A stretch of 64,000 nucleotides of DNA from NCBI GenBank assembly GCA_009761415.1, contig QUOL01000005.1:434001-498000 (forward strand). The letters run 5' to 3'. Both the position numbers and the translations under genes were made by a program. Shown piece after piece: positions 57,692-64,000 of this stretch. Numbering within the stretch: position 1 is the stretch's first letter; the number at the start of each line of letters is the position of its first letter. Source of the stretch: Sarcomyxa edulis. Lineage: Eukaryota; Basidiomycota; Agaricomycetes; Agaricales; Mycenaceae. Below the pieces are notes generated by a model. The model did no database searches. It was not told where the DNA came from and saw only the letters and a program-made list of their open reading frames with translations.

Positions 57692-60600
57692 CTACGGCAG
57701 GACCAATATTCTCCCTACTCTGTTTTGATCACCGTCAGATTCAATTTCCCTCTGGATGGCTTCCGAATTATCCTGGTCGAACCGCTGATCCAACCTCACG
57801 TCAACAACTTTCACAACTTCCCCTTCCGTCTCTACTTCCGCGTTAGGGCCACCAATTCCTTGAGAACTCGCAATAGCCCTCCTTCGGTCTACAACTTTGA
57901 CCCTAGGTACTTTGATGTACCCACATTCGATGGGTATGATCCTCCAGCTGATTTTTTCCTCTGCGCCAGGCATCAGAATGGGCATTCGACCACTGCGCAA
58001 TCCAGCGACCACGAAACCGTCCGTAGGGTCAGGATCCAATTGTACAGTAACGTTAGCTGATCTTGAGGGATGTTGGTTACGGACGGTGAGAGACATGAGG
58101 GATGGGATGTGAAGTCTGGCGGCAGGCGGCACATCCAGCAGGGCGATAAGTCCCTCGGTCGGAGGTCGAAGAGCCGGCAAAAGACAGTGAGTAGTCGAGC
58201 GCGAGCCGCGTTGGCCATCAGGCATTATTCTATAGGAACATCAATACAGCAGATATTGAAGCGAGAGATCTATACAGTACCTTCTCCAGCACAACTCGTA
58301 TACTCCGGGTCCAGGTATAGCTTCTTCTTCATGATCCTGGCTCTCACCGGGTGAAAGCGTAATCCGGCATATATCACAGAATTCGTCCCCAGGCAAATAT
58401 TCTAGGCACAATAGGTGGACAATTATAATCAGAATTGAGCAATTGACGCACCAGCCGGGAAATTGTCTTCCTCGATCCCGTCAGATGACGAGTCCAGCAC
58501 TTTCGCATGTTCGTTGTCCTACGCCACAACAAATTAGAGAGTCAGTGCTGACTCAAGATGGCTTCGTACTGAGGTCACCTTTCTCAGTAACTTGATGTAC
58601 TCGATGTCCATACCCCAAGGCCCAGCACATTCCATCTTTACGTTGACAATAGCCTCACCCCCATCTCCGTCGTCCCAGAAATCGCCCTCATAAGTGGTCA
58701 AATCTGCCAAACCCGGGCGCTCACCAAGCGCCCTTCGATAACTAACTGCGTACGTGAGCTTGACCGGGTCAACTGTTGGCACGACAAGTGTCTGAAGCAT
58801 TTCGCTGACATCGGACAGTCTACGACCCTCCGGAGAAACGGGGCTTGTAGGCTTCGGAGGTATGGCTGTGGAACGAGATTGAACAGAGAGATCGATCATT
58901 CGATCTCCTGCCGCTCCAGTGTTCACAAGGTAGAGCGTCTTTATGACATTGACACCTGGCGCAAGGACACCACACGGTACGCCTTTGATCATGGCTGACG
59001 AGTGTTCCTCGTCCAGGACTATACTGTTGACTAAGTGCGGGTGTCAGGAGGTTTCAAATACAGCGCAAACATAAATGCAACTGCGATACATACTGGCATG
59101 ATCGACTTCGGTGGGCTGCAAAAGGACATCCATAACAATGTCCAACTCTCTGTCGTCCGCATTCGTAATGCTGATGGTGATCGGGTAGTCCTCGTTGAGA
59201 TATGCTGGAGATTGATGAGACAGAGACACCAAGACTTTATGCGGTCTGTGACGAACTCTTTGTGGTATAAATGGACGAATACCCTGAGTCAGAAGTCGAG
59301 GGCGAAATGATTTAGACGCTCACGTTACAGTCGAGACCTCGAGTCTTTTGACAGGCAGAAAACGAGGCGGATGAAGTGAACTTAGCCACCTTGCCGCTTG
59401 CAAAGGCCCTTGGCGAGAACTACAAGGTTCGAATGGAACCTCGATCTTCCAAGAGCCCTCTTGCAATGACAGTGTGAGCTTGGCAATCTGTTATGAATTT
59501 CATTGACGTGTCAACTTCTTCGACTACGAGAAAGACGCCTAGCACACACACACCTTGAGCGAGGTGGGTACATCAGAGGATAAAGTACCACAGAGGACGA
59601 TTGTACCACCGGGCTGCCATCTCAGATCAGCATGCACTTCGCGTGCGATCTCGGCATCAGAGTGTTCTTGTCCTGCTTGGACTGACAGCTGTCCTATATC
59701 GACTCTCTGGACAAATGGGCGCTCCTCCTTTGGCGTGGAATGCTGTATCATCACGGGAGTAATTTTGTCTCCAGAAAATTGCACCAACAACGAGGTGAAG
59801 GGGAGTGCCGATACCGTTATATCGGTAGGCGCAGTCAATGAGATCTGGAAAGCCGCCGGCTCTCCGACTTTGACCTCTGGAGACCAAAACACAACGGCTG
59901 AGTCGACTGTAATGACGCTGGATGAGTCGCTATATAGTTACGACTTCATATAAAGGAGCAGGAGTACATACATATTGGCTGGGCTTCCGAAAGATCAACG
60001 ACGAGAGTATCATCGGGCGAGGACGGAACAGTGCTCTAATCAGTATAATGAACATGGTCAGCTTGAAGGTAGAGTTACGACACAAGATACGTACCCTAAG
60101 CACTGCCAATAAATCCTCTTCCAGTGTCTCAGGATCATCTCCGTCAGCAGGTCCTGCACGGAACGCTCCAGAGTCAGTGGAATTTCATCGATAGAGACAG
60201 ATCAACTGACCATGCCCTAACATCTCGACTAATAATCGCACACTAAGCTCAACGTCTCCAAGCTGCTGTGCACACGCATACCACGTTGCGAGTAGAGGTC
60301 TAAGTATAAGTCCCCATTTCTCTCGACGATAAGTCTTTGCTATCCGCTCGAAAAACCTATAAGGAAACCGATACATCAGCTCGGCGAACAAGGAAGATCT
60401 ATGAATGGCATGGTACCGAACGGCCATGTCGAATTTCCCCGAAGTATAATATGTATGAGCGATTCGATAGGCAATCCAGAGTGTCAGACGACTTTGTCCA
60501 GGATTCTGTGCATTGGCCGGTGCGTATTTCTTGAAAATCTCGTAGGCTTTTGTATATAACTATAAAGCATATCGAAGGTCAATATTCGGTGGAATAGAAT

Positions 60601-62586
60601 ACTTCAAACTCATCTATTACCTCCAAGACTATTACAAGATGATCAACCTTCTTCTCATTCGAAAACCCAGGTGTTGAAATGACGGTATGACGAGTCAACT
60701 GACGAAGTCGTGAGCCCCAATACTATATGTATATGTCTAGTCAAAGAAGTACGTACTTCAGCATCGACAGCCGACAAAAACCGCTCTCTCCGCATCTCAG
60801 TGCACCTCGCGGCCATGTAATAATAAAATCCAGGATGCTGCAAGGCATGAGTCGGATTCAGACCCAGTGTTCGTAGAGCATCCATCTCCATTGGCGTTCC
60901 GGTTCGTGAGATATTCATATTAGCACTGGGGTTCTGAATCTGCGACGCAGCCAAGGCCGCAGTGATCGTGGGCGGTGGAGCAGGTTTGTGTGTTGGGATG
61001 GTAAGAGTGGATCGGGTGCCTTGTTCCAAAAGCTCTGCGAGAATTCGATGTCTGGCATGATGGCGAGGGGCGTTATGAATAGAACAACAATGTGAAGAGA
61101 ACGACATACTGTCTAGCTATCCAACTCCAGAACTCGAAGGTTTCCTCGCCAATCCCCCAGCCCCGAGAGAAATCGCCGAATTTGCGGATATGCGTGGTAT
61201 GGTGTGATAGTGCAAGGGAGTGTTCATTATTGTACAGGTACAGTTTACAGACCTATGTTCGCCAACCAATCAAGAAACAAAGACACAGAATAGACCAGCT
61301 AAGCGTACCTTGACATTGATGCAATCCGCAAGGACTTTCGCCTCAGCCCATCGCTTCGTTCGAGGTGGAAGAATCGCCGTCGACCCAAACATGATCACAA
61401 GCATGGCATACGCGTCCTGGTAGTGTCTACACTCCCATCAAGATCGTTCCAATCGCACAAATGATAAAGAGCGTGCGTACTTGAGAGCCACCTCATCCTC
61501 CCCTCTAAATTCTGCAAAACAAGCCATCTTGTATTCGTATCTGACCGTCCATCCTTCTGGACGTAGTGGTCTGGCAATACCAGCGGATCCTAGAGGAGTG
61601 ACGGGATTTGGGTACGCGGGGACGTTTTGCGAGTGTCGATTTCGTTTCCTACGGACACGTTTAGAATGGGCAGTGTAGTATTCAATCGCAGGTTCGTATA
61701 AGGCTTGTTGGAGGCTGAATCAATACATGGTCAATACGGGAATGATTTCGTGAACGAAAGACTCCGTTACCTTCGTACAAATTCACCCAGCTCCGTCGGA
61801 CTAACAGGACTGAGAACGAACAAAGCTGCTCTCGAGTCTAAACCACTTTGCCGTCGAATGAAGGTCAATCGCGCGTCGAGACTTGGGTCGTCTGTGACCA
61901 TGAATGTCATCAAAAAGGATCTCGCATTGCACGAAACAGAACATACCTAGCATCCGTCTACTAGCCATCAACACCACAGTAAGCTTGATCCCGCGTTCGT
62001 TCGTACTCTTCTTCCTCAAAGCAACATCAGCCGCCAAATCCGTATCCCTCCTCCGTTCCTCCTGCTCCCTCTCACGCTCGCGATCTGGATCCGGTGCATC
62101 TAGAGGTGACCGAGGGGTATGTGGTGGGATTTCAAAGAGACGTAGGAATAAGACAAATACAGAGGGAACTAGAGTCGTATGTTTCCGTATCCATATCGGT
62201 GCGATGAGGCCGTCGGGATAGACAGGTGATGAGGGTGTTAGAGGCGATAATGGGGAATGAGCGACGGTGAATTGAGAGTCATCTGGGGGTGTTAATTTCC
62301 TCGGAGGAAATCGTACATCCCTGTCGACGAGAATGACTTGGAAAGATTTGGATTTCTCGGGCTGCCAGATGGCTACCTTTCGTTGGGCGAGTAGGGCTTC
62401 TCTGAGTCGAAGAGAAAGGACGTTAAATGCGTCCTGAAATTTCGTAGATGGGGTTTGTGGAGTCTGAGCAGTCTGAGGAGTCTGAGGAGTCGTTGGGACG
62501 GCAGATGAAGGTTGGGGCGCGTCTAGACCAGCTACAAACATCACTGGGGCCAACTGGGCCAATAATTCTGGAGGATACGAGTTCAT
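57692..62586 (-). CDS. TRAPP complex subunit 11-like (foie gras / gryzun) protein
   Basis: About twenty exons make a protein of well over 1000 aa. The start MNSYPPELLAQLAPVMFVAG matches the family N-terminus; next come APIWIRKHTTLVPSVFVLFL, DDPSLDARLTFIRRQSGL, RPEGWTVRYEYKMACFAEF, LYNNEHSLALSHHTTHI, WGIGEETFEFWSWIARQ, the helical foie-gras repeats including YTSGKFDMAVRFFERIAKTY RREKWGLI, then beta-rich segments (VFWSPEVKVGEPAAFQISL, VLVSLSHQSPAYLNEDYPIT, CGVLAPGVNVIKTLYLVN). It ends with the gryzun-type VRNQHPSRSANVTVQLDPD and GGPNAE...RILVLP. The family works in ER-Golgi trafficking and autophagy. Starts and most exon edges are inferred. The upstream region is shared with a divergent metallothionein gene. 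Confidence 0.85.
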
Positions 62587-63061
62587 CGGATTCCAAGATC
62601 TTCGTTAGTCTCTGGGATATGTTCAAGTCGTCCTGTCCTCGGGGTACTCCACCAGGAGTAGTGTTCAGGGATTGTGGACGTTGATGGCAGTCTCAACGTT
62701 TTCAGAGTCCGAGTCGCGTTTGCTCTCGACATCCATCATCTCTTACTCAGAATTTATGGTTACTATCTGGCCTCCATGCCTTTACATCGTGTACTGTCTT
62801 GCGCCGACACGGTCTAATGTCCAAAACCGTTCTCCTTGGCCCCGTGGCGCTCCCTCGAACTGCTTTTGGTTTGAACTCTGGAGACACCTGCGTCAGAGGA
62901 TGATATGATGTAGATTCGCTATATCTATGTCTCAGTATCCTCGTCAGACTCACGTCACTATAAGACTGTCCCGTATATATACGATGACGAGTACCCTTGT
63001 ATGTATAACCTCACCTTCGAGCCCAACTTACCACTAGAAGCAAAACACATATCGAAACGAA
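62587..63061. promoter_or_regulatory. shared divergent promoter of TRAPPC11-like and metallothionein genes
   Basis: About 475 bp between two divergent starts. A TATATA run at about 62975 lies some 85 bp upstream of the metallothionein ATG. I could not confirm any perfect metal-response element. Confidence 0.45.
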
Positions 63062-63374
63062 ATGGTCGGAGTATGTACATGCCAGGCTAACTGCGGGTAC
63101 GTCTCTATCGTCTCTATCTACCATATAGAACGTGTTCCAATGACGTTGACAGCTTTTGTGGTCCTTCCGGGACAGGCTGCGCATGCCCGAAGAACAAATG
63201 CGATTGTACTCAATGCGAGAACAAGGCTCATTCTGACAAGGTACGTTCCGCCATACAAGTCGTCTCCTTCGTTATCCTCGACTGACGATCTATGATATAC
63301 GACAGTGCGCTTGTGGAGGTACAGGCGACAATTGCGCGTGCTCGGAAGGGCATAGAGCTTGCGAGTGCAAGTAG
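63062..63374 (+). CDS. metallothionein, 63 aa
   Basis: Three tiny exons (63062-63096, 63153-63240, 63306-63374) join to MVGVCTCQANCGFCGPSG, TGCACPKNKCDCTQCENK, AHSDKCACGGTGDNCACSEG and HRACECK. Fifteen of 63 residues are Cys, mostly as C-x-C and C-x2-C, with no aromatic residues but one Phe, as expected for a metal-thiolate cluster protein that binds copper, zinc or cadmium in the cytosol. The acceptor at 63151-63152 was picked because it alone gives a frame rich in Cys; the AG nearer to the Cys-rich part shifts it. The stop is TAG at 63372-63374. No single exon exceeds 30 codons, so ORF-based searches miss the gene. Confidence 0.9.
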
Positions 63375-64000
63375 TAATGGAGCTAACGATTCGATCTCTG
63401 CATACGCTGGACAGTTTGTTGTATTTCTATAGATTCTCCTTGATTGAATCGCGTCCTAGTTCGAACGAGAACCACAAGAATCCAGCGTCAAGCATTCAGT
63501 GATCCGGAGCAGAACGTACAATCGACAGCATCGTTCTTCTTCATATCTACGGCTGGATGAAGGCCCAGTACACCTGTTCAACATTCATATTCTTGGCTTT
63601 ATTCGAGGCAAAATCAATTGCTAGACGCGACTCATTTCGTAGCCATCAACAAGATATATTTCTGTGTGGCTAAGTGATATATATATCCTAAACAGCTTTC
63701 GTCGTCTATAAGAGAGTTTCCAGCGAGATGGAGAAAATAATAAATGAACCTATAAGTTCGAAAGTGGAGGTGATGCGGGGGGCTGGGAATGGGAATGGGA
63801 TGGGATGGATGGATGGAAGGTATAATATGGAAGGTATAATATGGAAGGTATAGAGTGGTGAGGGCGATGTGGACATGGAAATGGGATGGGTGGAGTTTCA
63901 GATGGGGATTGATTGGATGGATGGGAAGAATATAGCACATGACGAGAGCTGGGACAGAGACGGAAAACACTGACAAAATGAGAAATGAGAAAAATATATT
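63375..64000. other. 3' flank with short tandem repeats
   Basis: No supported gene. At 63806-63855 GGATGGATGGAT is followed by three copies of a 14-mer near GGAAGGTATAATAT. A 114-codon minus ORF here is His/Pro/Ile-biased and arises from these repeats. Confidence 0.5.

Noticed and set aside
63632..63976. 114-codon minus-strand ORF
   Set aside because: His/Pro/Ile-biased reading of the GGATGG and GGTATAAT repeats.

Overview
The window looks like a piece of a basidiomycete (Agaricomycetes) nuclear genome. Genes on both strands are split by many 45-70 nt GT..AG introns, spacing is tight, and recognisable products include a 20S proteasome beta subunit, a TRAPP subunit, a DUF6533-type membrane protein, TKL-like kinases with an HGD catalytic loop, BTB proteins and a GH12 secreted endoglucanase. 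No bacterial or viral gene organisation, rRNA, convincing tRNA or CRISPR array was seen. Splice sites were read by eye, so exon edges are inferred.

Layout. 0-4 kb: left-edge gene fragment (-), DUF6533 membrane protein (-), hotdog thioesterase (-), proteasome beta-4/PRE1 (+). 4.3-8.4 kb: two unrecognised minus-strand genes that share a short NILN(N/D)AFVSR motif. 9.1-13 kb: two tandem TKL-like kinases, each ending in a canonical C2H2 zinc finger. 13.3-16.1 kb: a heavily split NCS1 (Fur4-like) permease. 16.5-18.1 kb: a multi-RRM RNA-binding protein. 18.7-21.2 kb: a conserved fungal protein of unknown function followed by its decayed tandem copy. 21.7-23 kb: a small coiled-coil membrane protein and a BTB protein.

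24.2-44.9 kb is the most unusual part. Two imperfect inverted arms of about 5 kb each carry one copy of a Ser/Thr-rich single-pass membrane protein gene with its promoter and low-complexity 3' flank. They enclose about 10 kb with a ketopantoate reductase gene and a large oligopeptide (OPT) transporter gene. The central and tail exons of the two copies are nearly identical, while the N-terminal segments have diverged.

46-56 kb: an unrecognised 171-aa protein, a second BTB protein, a disordered protein with a conserved C-terminal region, an omega-like GST, two weak models, and a third kinase of the kinase-zinc finger family. 55.8-63.4 kb: GH12 endoglucanase, a TRAPPC11-like trafficking subunit with many exons, and a divergently transcribed 63-aa metallothionein whose three short exons escape simple ORF calling.

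Most genes are independent housekeeping, transport or wall-degradation functions. The patterns worth following are the kinase-C2H2 family and the inverted duplicate membrane-protein locus.
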